From contig NZ_CP083663.1 of the NCBI RefSeq assembly GCF_020097815.1, forward strand, positions 2,108,001-2,172,000: a DNA stretch of 64,000 bases. The letters are read 5' to 3'. Below, one piece after another: positions 24,434 to 32,543 of this stretch. The translations under genes and the position numbers were made by a program. The notes beneath the pieces are model-generated. The model was not told the origin of the DNA. It ran no database searches and saw only the letters and a list, made by a program, of their open reading frames with translations. This stretch comes from Haloprofundus salinisoli. GTDB lineage: Archaea; Halobacteriota; Halobacteria; Halobacteriales; Haloferacaceae. Position 1 is the stretch's first letter. Every line of letters starts with the position of its first letter.

Positions 24434-25291
24434 ATGCTCGGAGACCACTCCGCACGCGTCGCCGCTGCCCTCAACGTCGACACCAGCGCCATCACCGAGG
24501 TGACCGAACTCGACGGCGGGATGATCGGCTCGGTGTACCGTGTCGGGATCGACGACGGCCGAACGGTAGTTGCGAAAGTTGGCGACACGCCACTGGAGGT
24601 AGAGGCGTTCATGCTCCGCTATCTCGCCGACGAGAGCGACCTCCCGGTTCCCGCCGTCTTGTACGCCGACCCCGAACTGCTCGTTCTCTCGCACGTCGAC
24701 GGCGAGTCGACGTTTTCGGCGACGGCCGAACGCGACGCCGCCGAGCACCTCTGCCGCCTCCACGACGTGAACGCCGACGCATTCGGCTTTCCGCGCGACA
24801 CGCTCACCGGCCCGGTTCGCCAACCGAACCCGTGGACCGACTCGTGGCCCGAGTTCTTCGGCGAACATCGGCTTCGGTACGTCGCCGATCTCGCCGTCGA
24901 AGGCGAGACGCTCTCGGCGGCGTTGCACCGGCGCGTCGACGCCGTCGCCACCGACCTCGACTCGTTGCTGACGGAACCGGACGCACCCTCGCTGATCCAC
25001 GGCGACGTGTGGGCGACGAACCTCCTCGCCCGCGACGACGAGATTCGAGCGTTCCTCGACCCGGCGTGCTACTACGCGCACCCGGAGGTCGAGTTGGCCT
25101 ACGTCGATTGGACCGACACCTTCGACGAGCCGTTTTTCACTCGGTATCGGGAGTCTCGCGGCATCGAATCGGGATTCTTCGAGCGCCGACGGTTCGTCTA
25201 CCGGCTGTATCCGCTGTTGGTCCACGTCCACCTGTTCGGCGGGGAGTATCCGGCGGAGTTGGACGAAACGCTTGAGCGAGTGGGATACTGA
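24434..25291 (+). CDS. fructosamine kinase-family protein
   Basis: 285 residues, FN3K/ketosamine-3-kinase family, which phosphorylates ketosamines on glycated proteins or free sugars so they decompose. The kinase-like fold shows DGGMIGSVYRVGIDDGRTVVAKV (nucleotide-binding), EAFMLRYLADESDLPVPAVLY, and the catalytic SLIHGDVWATNLLARDD with Asp, followed by FLDPACYYAHPEVELAYVDW, where Asp binds metal. Complete length. TTTAAG at 24401-24406 could serve as a TATA element about 28-33 nt before the ATG at 24434. Protein deglycation would make sense for a halophile with high cytosolic amine chemistry, but the substrate is inferred. Confidence 0.87.
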   Translation: MLGDHSARVAAALNVDTSAITEVTELDGGMIGSVYRVGIDDGRTVVAKVGDTPLEVEAFMLRYLADESDLPVPAVLYADPELLVLSHVDGESTFSATAERDAAEHLCRLHDVNADAFGFPRDTLTGPVRQPNPWTDSWPEFFGEHRLRYVADLAVEGETLSAALHRRVDAVATDLDSLLTEPDAPSLIHGDVWATNLLARDDEIRAFLDPACYYAHPEVELAYVDWTDTFDEPFFTRYRESRGIESGFFERRRFVYRLYPLLVHVHLFGGEYPAELDETLERVGY

Positions 25292-25574
25292 GTGGATGGA
25301 AGGGAACTGACTTCTATCGCCGTTGGGTAGTCTCGGACGGCCGATGACGACGGCACCGTTCCGAGTCGGGGTGGCACCCGACGGTGACGAACCCTATGAG
25401 TGCCGAGGCCTTCGATTCGTGTGTCTGTTCTCCTTCGTCTCCCCTCCCCACGCCTAGGGGCACGCAACGGTTTTATCTCGTCAACAACATTTTTCGATGT
25501 GGCCTCCCTCTAGTTTACAAGCATACATGAAACGCCCAACGCTCAGAAGTTCATCCGGCTCTTCGGAGACCAGC

Positions 25575-26195
25575 ATGGACGAGGAGATTCAGCAAGCAGT
25601 GGTAGATGTCATCAAAGACTCAAATAACAAGACAGTCGAAATCAGACCGGCGGACGAGTCGAAAGGTTTCGCGACGATCCCGAGGATGCTGCTCATCGGC
25701 GGCGCCCTCGCGGTCGGCTACTGGATGGCGAGGTCCAAGAACGCGACGAAGGATCTCAAGAGCATGATGAGTAAGACCGCCGATCGGACCGAGAAGATGT
25801 CCAAGCGGACCGCCGAGACCATCAAGAAAAGCGGCGAGACGGCGGCCGAACGCGTCGAGAAGGAGTCGCAGAGGACCGGCGAACAGGTCCAGAAGATGGG
25901 CGAGAAGGCCGCCGAAAAGACCCAGAAGGCTAGCGAACAAGCTGCCGATAAGACCGAAAAGGCAGGCGAGAAAGCCGCCGAAAAGACCCAGAAGGCTAGC
26001 GAACAAGCTGCCGATAAGACCGAAAAGGCAGGCGAGAAAGCCGCCGAAAAGACCGAAGAAGCTAGCGAACAAGCTGCCGATAAGACCGAAAAGGCAGGCG
26101 AGAAAGCCGCCGAAAAGACCGAAGAAGCTAGCGAAAAGGTGGACGGAGATAGCAGTTCGTTCGGTAGCTCGTCCGGCAGTTCGTCGGATAGCTAA
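25575..26195 (+). CDS. membrane-anchored Lys/Glu/Ala coiled-coil protein built from 22-residue repeats
   Basis: 206 residues. A short head (MDEEIQQAVVDVIKDSNNKTVEIRP), one hydrophobic segment MLLIGGALAVGYWMA (about 37-52), then a long coiled coil rich in Lys, Glu, Ala and Thr, ending in a Ser-rich acidic tail (SSSFGSSSGSSSDS). The coiled coil contains three exact or near-exact 22-residue units beginning GEKAAEKT and a partial fourth (25899-26135). It is unusually Lys-rich for a haloarchaeal protein, resembling LEA/apolipoprotein-like repeats (KT, KA). GGAG at 25565-25568, six bases before ATG 25575, decides the start; an in-frame ATG at 25497 lies about 25 nt after a TTTTAT element and could be a leaderless alternative. 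Function unknown; membrane or surface scaffolding, or desiccation protection, are speculations. Confidence 0.75.
   Translation: MDEEIQQAVVDVIKDSNNKTVEIRPADESKGFATIPRMLLIGGALAVGYWMARSKNATKDLKSMMSKTADRTEKMSKRTAETIKKSGETAAERVEKESQRTGEQVQKMGEKAAEKTQKASEQAADKTEKAGEKAAEKTQKASEQAADKTEKAGEKAAEKTEEASEQAADKTEKAGEKAAEKTEEASEKVDGDSSSFGSSSGSSSDS
25899..26135 (+). repeat. 66-bp in-frame tandem repeat
   Basis: Three full 66-bp units (25899-25964, 25965-26030, 26031-26096) and a 39-bp partial unit (26097-26135) lie within the coiled-coil gene. Units 1 and 2 differ by one visible base (AAGGCC versus AAAGCC at the start). Units 3 and 4 share the CAGAAG to GAAGAA change (QKA to EEA). The near-identity at DNA level, including third positions, means the copies arose recently or are homogenised. 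Confidence 0.93.
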
Positions 26196-26400
26196 TCCGA
26201 CGGCTCACCCCTGACGGCGTGACAGAGCGGCCATCTGCGCCTCGTCTCCGAACGGGGCTTCGCCGTGAATATGCCAGCATGAACCGCTCGTGTCGCCTGT
26301 CGATGGATTTCGAAGCGAGAATCGGGGATACGACGGAACCTGTCGCTCGTTGTGCCGAACCGGACACCATATCGGTCGCTATCCACATTTATAGCCGATT

Positions 26401-26450
26401 GATTACGAAAATATACCGGTGTTGGATATTCGTAATCCAAATTTGGATAT
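26401..26450. promoter_or_regulatory. dyad-rich operator candidate upstream of cspA
   Basis: ATCCAAATTTGGAT (26435-26448) is a perfect 14-bp palindrome. GATTACGAA (26401-26409) and TTCGTAATC (26429-26437) are perfect 9-bp inverted arms. TTGGATAT occurs directly repeated at 26423-26430-like spacing and 26443-26450. The palindrome ends about 22 bp before the TTATCC element. Such a cluster fits a regulator site, but no protein is known to bind it. Confidence 0.5.
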
Positions 26451-26470
26451 TTAGATACGAATGACAACCC

Positions 26471-26476
26471 TTATCC
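26471..26476 (+). promoter_or_regulatory. TATA-like box of the cold-shock gene
   Basis: TTATCC 27-32 nt before the ATG at 26503, the leaderless spacing used across this window. Confidence 0.4.
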
Positions 26477-26502
26477 CTACGCATCGGTTGGGTTTAGTTG
26501 CA

Positions 26503-26697
26503 ATGGCAAACGGTAAGGTTGATTTCTTCAACGACACTGGCGGCTACGGTTTCATTTCGACGGACGACTCTGACGATGACGTGTTCTTCCACATGGAAGA
26601 CGTCGGCGGCGAGGATCTGACGGAAGGTACCGAGATCGAATTCGACATCGAACAGGCCCCGAAGGGCCCGCGCGCGACGAACGTCGTCCGCAACTAA
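26503..26697 (+). CDS. cspA: cold-shock protein (CspA family)
   Basis: 64 residues, a single cold-shock OB fold that binds single-stranded nucleic acid and loosens RNA structure. RNP1 is GGYGFIST (residues 12-19) and RNP2 is DVFFHME (25-31); the C-terminal APKGPRATNVV is typical. It is acidic overall, adapted to high salt, and has no extra domain. The start at 26503 begins the family sequence MANGKVDFFND. Preceded by the dyad-rich control region at 26401-26450. Small size and RNP motifs make the assignment secure. Confidence 0.95.
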   Translation: MANGKVDFFNDTGGYGFISTDDSDDDVFFHMEDVGGEDLTEGTEIEFDIEQAPKGPRATNVVRN

Positions 26698-26850
26698 CGA
26701 AGTTCTCACACCGTCGAGAGACGGTACGACGTGAGTTCATTTCTTCCGACGCTACTCTTCGAGAGCGACTGCTCCGCCGGAGTCGGCGTGCTTCGGCGCA
26801 TCCCGACCCTCAGTACGGAGTCTTTTGGGCGAGCGACGCCAACGAAGACC

Positions 26851-27132
26851 ATGAGTGACGCGAGCGACGAACCGGAGTTCGAGCGTGTGAAACAACGAGC
26901 CGCCGACGCCGTGAGCGGGACCGACGCCGTCTCGCTTTACGTCGGTCTCGTCGGCGACAGCGGTGACAACGAGTTCTACTTCGCCAACGACGTCGACGAG
27001 GAGCGACTACAGGAGATGGCCAGCCAGCAGCTCGGGATGCTGACGCGCGTCCTCGCCGAACAGTCGGACGCGAGCATCGACCAGATCACGGAACACGCCG
27101 CCGAGACGGCGAGACAGATGAACCTTCGCTGA
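26851..27132 (+). CDS. conserved haloarchaeal hypothetical protein
   Basis: 93 residues, acidic and soluble. Pattern: helix (EPEFERVKQRAADAVS), strand-turn region (VSLYVGLVGDSGDNEFYFANDVDEER), then helices EMASQQLGMLTRVLAEQSD and IDQITEHAAETARQM. I recognise no named domain. The start at 26851 has TTTTGG about 27 nt upstream, consistent with leaderless transcription. Convergent with the spermidine-synthase-like gene. Confidence 0.7.
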   Translation: MSDASDEPEFERVKQRAADAVSGTDAVSLYVGLVGDSGDNEFYFANDVDEERLQEMASQQLGMLTRVLAEQSDASIDQITEHAAETARQMNLR

Positions 27133-27166
27133 GAAGTCGAAGCCACCGCTGCGTTTCGGCACCGAC

Positions 27167-28822
27167 CTACCGCTCTCGAACCGGGGCGGCGACCGGTGGT
27201 GTCGGTGTGGTCTGAGCGCCGACCGCGTACGGTCCCGAGTCACCCGGCGCGACCAGAGACCCCGTCGCGTTCGAGGGTCCCGACCCGTTCGACTGCTGAA
27301 TCACGTACCGCTGGCCGACCATCGGGTCCAGCAGGCTGTCGACGGGCGCGCGGTCGTCGCGCAACACGGGCACGTCGTCGGTCTCGGTCGTCCGCTGGTA
27401 GTTACGAATCTCGTGGTCGAGGTCGATACCGATGTCTCGGCGGTCGTTCCGCGCGAGCAGTTGTTCTTCGGTGACCACCGACTCGTTCTTCGTGGCGACG
27501 ACCTCGATGTTCTGTACGACCCCGCCGCCTGCCGTCGGGAAACTGTACAGTTGCGGGAACACCTGTGACATCGTTTTGTACTCCGCGCGGTAGAACCTCG
27601 ACGCCGGACCGGTGGGTGCGGAGATGACGTTGGCGAACAGGATACCGTCCTCCGAGAGCCGACTGTCGGCGAGTCGCATGAACTCCTCGGTGGTCAGCTC
27701 GAACGGCACCTTGTCCTTCTGGTAGGCGTCGAGGACGATGAGGTCGTACGTCTGGTTCGTCTCCTGGAGGAACTGTCGTCCACCGGTGTTGTAGATATTC
27801 AGGTTCTCGGACTCCTCGACTCGGAAGTACTGCTCGGCCGTATCGATGACCACGGGGTCGATCTCGGCGACGTCGACGGTGACGTCGTAGTCTTCGGCGA
27901 ACCGCTTCGGCCCCGTGAAGCCGCCGCCGCCGATGAACAGCACGCGGTCGACGTCGTCGGTCATCAGGAGCGGGAGGTGGAAGTAGCGGGTGTAGTCGAA
28001 GACGTGGCGGTCGGGGTCGCTCTTATCCATCGCGCTGTGTCGCTGGCCGTCGAGGTACAGCGTCCGCGTGTCGCCGAGGTCGACGACCTGCAGTTCCTGA
28101 TACGGCGTCTGCGTCTCGTAGACGACACGACCTTCGACGGAGAGCCCGGCCGCCCCGCTTCCGACCGCGGCGACGAGGACCGCGACGACGAGCACGCTGG
28201 CTACCGTCTGGTCACGGGCGATACCAGGGCGAGCGAGAACGAACGCGGTCACCACCGACAGGAGGCCGAAGACGAACGCAATCTGTTCGACGCCGAGCGA
28301 GGGGATGAGAAGGTACGTCGTCGCAAACGCGCCGACGATGCTCCCGATGGTTCCGAGCGCGTAGACGTGGCCCGAGGCTTCGCCCAGACCCTCTTTCGTG
28401 GAGAGTTCGGCCGCATAGGGACTGATGTAGCCGAGGAAGTACGTCGGCGGGCCGAAAAGCAACGTGATAGCCGGCAGCGAGGCGAATCGGCTCGGTAGCG
28501 GAAAGCCGGATGTCGCCCGCAACAGCAGGTCACCGAGGAAGATGAGACCGGCGACGTACGCCGCCGTCAGGAGGAACACCCGCGCCATGCGGTCGTTCGT
28601 CGCCCGCCGGGCCGCGAGTTTGCCGCCGCGGTAGTAGCCGTAGCTGAGCGCGGCGAGAAAGACGCCGATAATGCCGCCCCACGTGTAGATACTGCTGCCG
28701 AACTGCGGCGCGATCATGCGTCCGGCGAGGATCTCCAGCCCCATACTGGCGACCCCGGAGACGAACACCGCCAGTTCCGGCTTCGAGAGTCGGAGGGCGT
28801 CGAAGGAGCGAGACGTGCTCAT
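27167..28822 (-). CDS. membrane protein fused to a spermidine-synthase-like methyltransferase domain
   Basis: 551 residues. Residues about 12-230 hold six or seven membrane helices (LAVFVSGVASMGLEILAGRM, TYLLIPSLGVEQIAFVFGLL, LVVAVLVAAVGSG). Residues about 235-500 are a spermidine-synthase fold: YQELQVVDLGDTRTLYLDGQRHSAMD, VLFIGGGGFTGPKRF (cofactor loop), VAEIDPVVIDTAEQYF, DLIVLDAYQKDKVPFELT. The aminopropyltransferase GGGDG and catalytic Asp segment are altered (GGGGFTG, LDAYQK), so polyamine synthesis is doubtful. The C-terminal tail is Gly/Pro/Thr-rich. The start at 28822 (MSTSRSF) is at the first membrane-protein-like Met; the open frame upstream is Arg-rich and divergent from the next gene. 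Such fused MFS/SpeE proteins are widespread with unknown substrates. Confidence 0.85.
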   Translation of the reverse strand: MSTSRSFDALRLSKPELAVFVSGVASMGLEILAGRMIAPQFGSSIYTWGGIIGVFLAALSYGYYRGGKLAARRATNDRMARVFLLTAAYVAGLIFLGDLLLRATSGFPLPSRFASLPAITLLFGPPTYFLGYISPYAAELSTKEGLGEASGHVYALGTIGSIVGAFATTYLLIPSLGVEQIAFVFGLLSVVTAFVLARPGIARDQTVASVLVVAVLVAAVGSGAAGLSVEGRVVYETQTPYQELQVVDLGDTRTLYLDGQRHSAMDKSDPDRHVFDYTRYFHLPLLMTDDVDRVLFIGGGGFTGPKRFAEDYDVTVDVAEIDPVVIDTAEQYFRVEESENLNIYNTGGRQFLQETNQTYDLIVLDAYQKDKVPFELTTEEFMRLADSRLSEDGILFANVISAPTGPASRFYRAEYKTMSQVFPQLYSFPTAGGGVVQNIEVVATKNESVVTEEQLLARNDRRDIGIDLDHEIRNYQRTTETDDVPVLRDDRAPVDSLLDPMVGQRYVIQQSNGSGPSNATGSLVAPGDSGPYAVGAQTTPTPPVAAPVRER

Positions 28823-28975
28823 GACACAGCGAAAGGGGCGCGTCGCCATAACTGTTTGACGAGTCGGCTTTCGGGTGGTCAAGGGCCGAAGGCCGTAGGT
28901 CGTAGGCAGTCGAACGCGGTCGCCCGGGTTCGTGCGACCCTCGCGCTTACCTCCCGCGAGACTGTACACACCACG

Positions 28976-30013
28976 ATGACCGACACCACGCCACTGGAGA
29001 CGATTTCGACGCTGCTCGGCGGGCTCTCCGAAGACCGCCGCAAGGCGGTCGACGACGCGATAAAACAGTCGACCGACGTCGCCGACCTCCGGGGTCGGCT
29101 CGTCGAACTCTCCATCCAGCGAGGGGAGCGACCCGGCATCTCCGAACTCGGCGACGACGAGGAGGTCGTCCCGGTGACGACCGAGCTCGCCGACGGCGGC
29201 GCGGTCGACCGCCTCCAGTCGACCGTCGGCGGCCTTCGAGACCGGGTCGCGAGTGGACTCGGCACCATCGGGTCCTCGACGCCGTCGCTCGACCGAGACG
29301 ACGCCGCGACCACGGAGACGACCGAGGAGACGGTCGACCCCGACGACGAGGTACCTCTCCCAGCGCGGCGCGCCGAACCGAACGGTCGACCGCTCGCTCG
29401 CGTCCGAGGGCGCGCCCGATCGGGGGTGGCAGAGCTGAAGTACACCGCTCGGAACGCCGACCCGAAACAGGCGGCGCTGTGGGGGTTGGCGACGGGCGTG
29501 ACGCTCGCAAACCCCGCGATCGCCGCCGGCTACTCGACGGCCGTCCTGCTCTCGGGTGCGGTGTTGAGTGGTGGCGCGGTCGGCGCGTACGCGAGTAGTC
29601 ACGAGAACACCGTCTTCGACGACGTCGACCCCTTGGAGATGGCTCGTCGCTCCCGCGGGATGGCGGCGGCGAACGCGCATCGGACGAATCTCAACGGTGC
29701 CGCGCTCGGAAGCCTCCTCGGCGCGTCGACGTATCTCGCCGAGACGGTGACGCCCGAGGAGTACGCCCACTGGCTCGCCGGCGTCGACGCGGACCTCGTC
29801 GCCCGCGGGGCCGAACTGGGGGCGGGTCGCGCGACAGACGAGGAACTCGGCCTCGGAAGTGCCCGGACCGGCGCGCTTCTGGGCGGCGGGCTCGGCCTCG
29901 CGTACGGGCTGACAGGAGGACCCGACGGAGCGGACGAGGGAGCGCTGCGGGAACTGCTCGACGACGACCTGTACGAGGAGTATCGCCGTGCGCTCGACGA
30001 GACGGAGAAGTGA
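28976..30013 (+). CDS. hypothetical protein with central Gly/Ala-rich segment
   Basis: 345 residues, haloarchaeal-type, no domain recognised. The N-terminal third is soluble and acidic (SEDRRKAVDDAIKQSTDVADLRGRL). Residues about 150-215 include hydrophobic stretches (ALWGLATGVTLANPAIAAGYSTAVLLSGAVLSGGAVGAYA) that may be membrane-associated. The C-half (SLLGASTYLAETVTPEEYAHWLAGVDADLVARGAELGAG, LGGGLGLAYGLTGG) is helical and Gly-rich. The start at 28976 is the Met where the protein-like sequence begins. Divergent from the spermidine-synthase-like gene, about 150 nt apart. Confidence 0.7.
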   Translation: MTDTTPLETISTLLGGLSEDRRKAVDDAIKQSTDVADLRGRLVELSIQRGERPGISELGDDEEVVPVTTELADGGAVDRLQSTVGGLRDRVASGLGTIGSSTPSLDRDDAATTETTEETVDPDDEVPLPARRAEPNGRPLARVRGRARSGVAELKYTARNADPKQAALWGLATGVTLANPAIAAGYSTAVLLSGAVLSGGAVGAYASSHENTVFDDVDPLEMARRSRGMAAANAHRTNLNGAALGSLLGASTYLAETVTPEEYAHWLAGVDADLVARGAELGAGRATDEELGLGSARTGALLGGGLGLAYGLTGGPDGADEGALRELLDDDLYEEYRRALDETEK

Positions 30014-30034
30014 CTCGAAACGCCGTAATCGGAT

Positions 30035-31003
30035 TCAGTCGCCGGCCTGTTCGACCGACGATTGCTCGGGAGTCGAGCCGAGCAACCCCGCAGCCGCACC
30101 GTACAGTTCGATATCCTCGCCGAGGGTAGTGAGTCTCACCGACGGAGGGTCGGCGGCGAGCACGTAGTCGTCGAGGTGTCGGCGGATCCCCGTGAGCATC
30201 CACTCGGCGTTTTCGAGCGCAACCGACCCGCCGAGCGTCACCACGCCCGGGTCGTACGCGTTGACGAGCGTGCCGATTCCCGCAGCGTTGTAGCGGGCGA
30301 TTCGGTCGAGCAGCGTCCGGGCCACGTCGTCGTCGTCGTCGTCGGCGGCGAACACGTCGGGTGCGGTTATCTCGTCGAGTTCGCGCAACGGCGACGCCTG
30401 CTCGGTTTCGGCGAGCAGTTGCCGAGCGAAGTTCGGAATCCCGCGCCCCGAGCAGTACGCTTCCCACGCGCCGCGGACGCCCGTGCTCGACAACTCACCG
30501 TCGGCGAGAATGGAGAACAGCCCGACTTCGGCGGCGTAGCCGCGCTCGCCGCGGATCGGCTGACCGTCTTCGACGACGCCCGCGCCGATGCCGGTTCCGA
30601 AGGTGACGTGTGCGACGGAGTCGTAACCGCGGCCCTCGCCAAAGCGGTACTCGCCCAACGCGGCGGCGGTGCAGTCGTTCTGGATAGTCGTCGGCAGGCC
30701 GAACGCGTCCTCCACGGCCTCGGCCAGCGGAATATCGTACCGTCTCGTACCGTCGTCGGCGTCGAACTCGGCGATGACGCCGCGCTCGGCGTCGACCAGT
30801 CCCGTCGTCGAGACCGACACTCCCTGAATCGGTCCCGGCGACCGAGCGCGGACATCCTCGACGGCGTTTAGCAACTGCTCGGCCAGCGCGTCGGCGCGGG
30901 TCGGTTCCGCGCGAACCGCTACGGGACCTCTCTCGGTTCCCCTGCCGTATCGCAGACGGGTGCTCCCGATGTCGACGACGACGGCGTTGGTCGCTGAACT
31001 CAC
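30035..31003 (-). CDS. ROK-family sugar kinase without the usual zinc motif
   Basis: 322 residues. ROK fold with phosphate loop VVVDIGSTRLRYGRG and the catalytic QNDCTAAALGEYRFGEGRG (Asp base), then SVAHVTFGTGIGAGVVEDGQPIRGERGYAAEVG. The ROK consensus CxCGxxGCxE, which binds zinc in most members, is replaced by a segment GVRGAWEAYCSGRG with a single Cys, so zinc is probably not bound. GTG start at 31003 (VSSATNAVVVDIG). A glucokinase or related hexokinase role is the default; ROK proteins that act as repressors carry an HTH, absent here. Convergent with the gene at 28976. Confidence 0.85.
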   Translation of the reverse strand: MSSATNAVVVDIGSTRLRYGRGTERGPVAVRAEPTRADALAEQLLNAVEDVRARSPGPIQGVSVSTTGLVDAERGVIAEFDADDGTRRYDIPLAEAVEDAFGLPTTIQNDCTAAALGEYRFGEGRGYDSVAHVTFGTGIGAGVVEDGQPIRGERGYAAEVGLFSILADGELSSTGVRGAWEAYCSGRGIPNFARQLLAETEQASPLRELDEITAPDVFAADDDDDDVARTLLDRIARYNAAGIGTLVNAYDPGVVTLGGSVALENAEWMLTGIRRHLDDYVLAADPPSVRLTTLGEDIELYGAAAGLLGSTPEQSSVEQAGD

Positions 31004-31277
31004 TGCTTCGACTGCAACCTACGCCCGTTTCAGTATGCGCAACTTATCGACGGGAAGGCAGTGGTTTCTCCGGTCGGAGATGGGTTCGCTCCGTCCTCGC
31101 CGAGTGTGTACGGTGCGGTCGGCTCTGGAAGGTCACAGCTGAATTTAGTATCGCAGAATGAAATATATGGGAAATGTCACCGCGTGTTACGTACACTTCA
31201 TCGGGGGTCAGCACCGTTACGTCCGGACATCGGTTAATCGCACGCACGTTACCGCTCTGACGAGTGTTCTGCCCAGC

Positions 31278-32513
31278 ATGAACTGTTATCACCCGTTGCC
31301 GGGTAGGAATCTCATGCGCGTTCACTTCTCGGACCCGACGTTCGACTACCAGACACTCCGCACGATGGCGTACGCGACGTACCGAGGGGCCGAGCCCGGC
31401 GAGTGTCTGGCGACCGTCGAGCGCATCGACGACGGCGACTTCGAGGCGTGGTACTCCGAGTGGCGACGGACCGCAGACCGGGTCGCCGTCGTCGGTGAGT
31501 ACGCCGATGCGCAGGACCGCGACGAGACGGCCCGAGACGCGTTTTTGCGAGCGCACAACTACTATCGGACGGCCGAGTTCTTTCTGGACGGCGACGACGC
31601 CCGGCGCGTTCCGACGTACGAACGCAGCCGGAAGACGTTCCGACGCGCCCTCCGCTATCTCGACGCATCTGTCGAACAGGTCGAAGTGCCGTACGAAGAG
31701 ACGACACTGCCGGGCTACCTCTTCACGCCGGCGGATTCGACGGACGAGGCCGAACGGCCGACCGTCGTCTGTCTCGGCGGGTTCGACTCGCTCGCCGAGG
31801 AACTGTACTCTCTCTGCGGCGTCCCGGCGGCGCTCGAACGCGGGTACGCCTGTTTCACCTTCGACGGACCGGGGCAGGGCGCGCCGCTCCGTCTCGAATC
31901 GCTGAAGGCACGACCCGACTGGGAGAACGTCCTCGGCCCGGTGCTCGACGCGCTCGTCGACGACCCGCGCGTCGCCGCCGACCGAATCGGCGTCGTCGGC
32001 GCGAGCATGGGTGGGTACTACGCGCCGCGGGCGGCGGCGTTCGACGACCGGATCGCCGCGGTAGTCGCGTTCGACCACTGTTTCGACCTCTGGGCGGCGG
32101 CGGCGGACGGCCAAGAACGGCTCGCCGCGCTCGTCGACCGGGCACCCGCCGTCGCCGTAAACGCCCTCGCCGCGCTCGGAGCGCGTTTCGACGCCGGGTC
32201 GCGCTGGCGGATGGAGAACTCCCGGTGGGTGTTCGGCACCGACGCCGCGAACCTCCGGCGGACACTCCGGGAGTACTCGCTACGCGATGTGGCCGACCGA
32301 ATCACCTGTCCGACGCTCGCGCTCGCGGGTGAGGACGACCACCTGATACCGCTCTCGCTCGTCTGCGAGTTCGCCGACGCCGTCGCCGGACCGACGACGA
32401 CTCGGGTGTTCACGACCGAGGAAGGCGCGGGCGAGCACTGTCAGGTCGGGAACCTCTCTTTGGCGCACGGCGAACTGTACGATTGGCTTGACGAGACGCT
32501 CGATACCGAGTGA
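31278..32513 (+). CDS. alpha/beta hydrolase (FrsA/DUF1100-like)
   Basis: 411 residues. An N-terminal helical module (about 15-140; RAHNYYRTAEFFLDGDDARRV) precedes an alpha/beta-hydrolase domain with PTVVCLGGFDSLAEELY (oxyanion region), FTFDGPGQGAPL, nucleophile elbow IGVVGASMGGYYAPRAA, Asp in LALAGEDDHLIP and His in EEGAGEHCQVGN. Such architecture occurs in 2,6-dihydropseudooxynicotine hydrolase-like and FrsA-like proteins. Start at 31278 is tentative; a Met at 31314 also begins a plausible sequence. No signal peptide, so cytosolic. Substrate unknown. Divergent from the ROK kinase across a 274-nt gap. Confidence 0.82.
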   Translation: MNCYHPLPGRNLMRVHFSDPTFDYQTLRTMAYATYRGAEPGECLATVERIDDGDFEAWYSEWRRTADRVAVVGEYADAQDRDETARDAFLRAHNYYRTAEFFLDGDDARRVPTYERSRKTFRRALRYLDASVEQVEVPYEETTLPGYLFTPADSTDEAERPTVVCLGGFDSLAEELYSLCGVPAALERGYACFTFDGPGQGAPLRLESLKARPDWENVLGPVLDALVDDPRVAADRIGVVGASMGGYYAPRAAAFDDRIAAVVAFDHCFDLWAAAADGQERLAALVDRAPAVAVNALAALGARFDAGSRWRMENSRWVFGTDAANLRRTLREYSLRDVADRITCPTLALAGEDDHLIPLSLVCEFADAVAGPTTTRVFTTEEGAGEHCQVGNLSLAHGELYDWLDETLDTE

Positions 32514-32543
32514 CTCTCGCGTGTTCGGGTCGCCGACGTCGTC

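Larger units (their letters stand above)
26196..26502. other. 307-nt gap with AT-rich cspA control region
   Basis: No gene seen. The first 180 nt is ordinary GC-rich spacer. From about 26385 the sequence turns AT-rich and holds the palindrome, the inverted repeat and the TATA-like box described separately. Confidence 0.6.

Noticed and set aside
25899-26135. Possible CRISPR-like array
   Set aside because: Units are adjacent without unique spacers, lie in frame and encode a coiled coil; no cas genes are in the window.
28823-29770. N-terminal extension of the spermidine-synthase-like protein by over 300 residues
   Set aside because: The extension is Arg/Gly-rich and lies antisense to the hypothetical gene at 28976; the first membrane-protein Met is at 28822.
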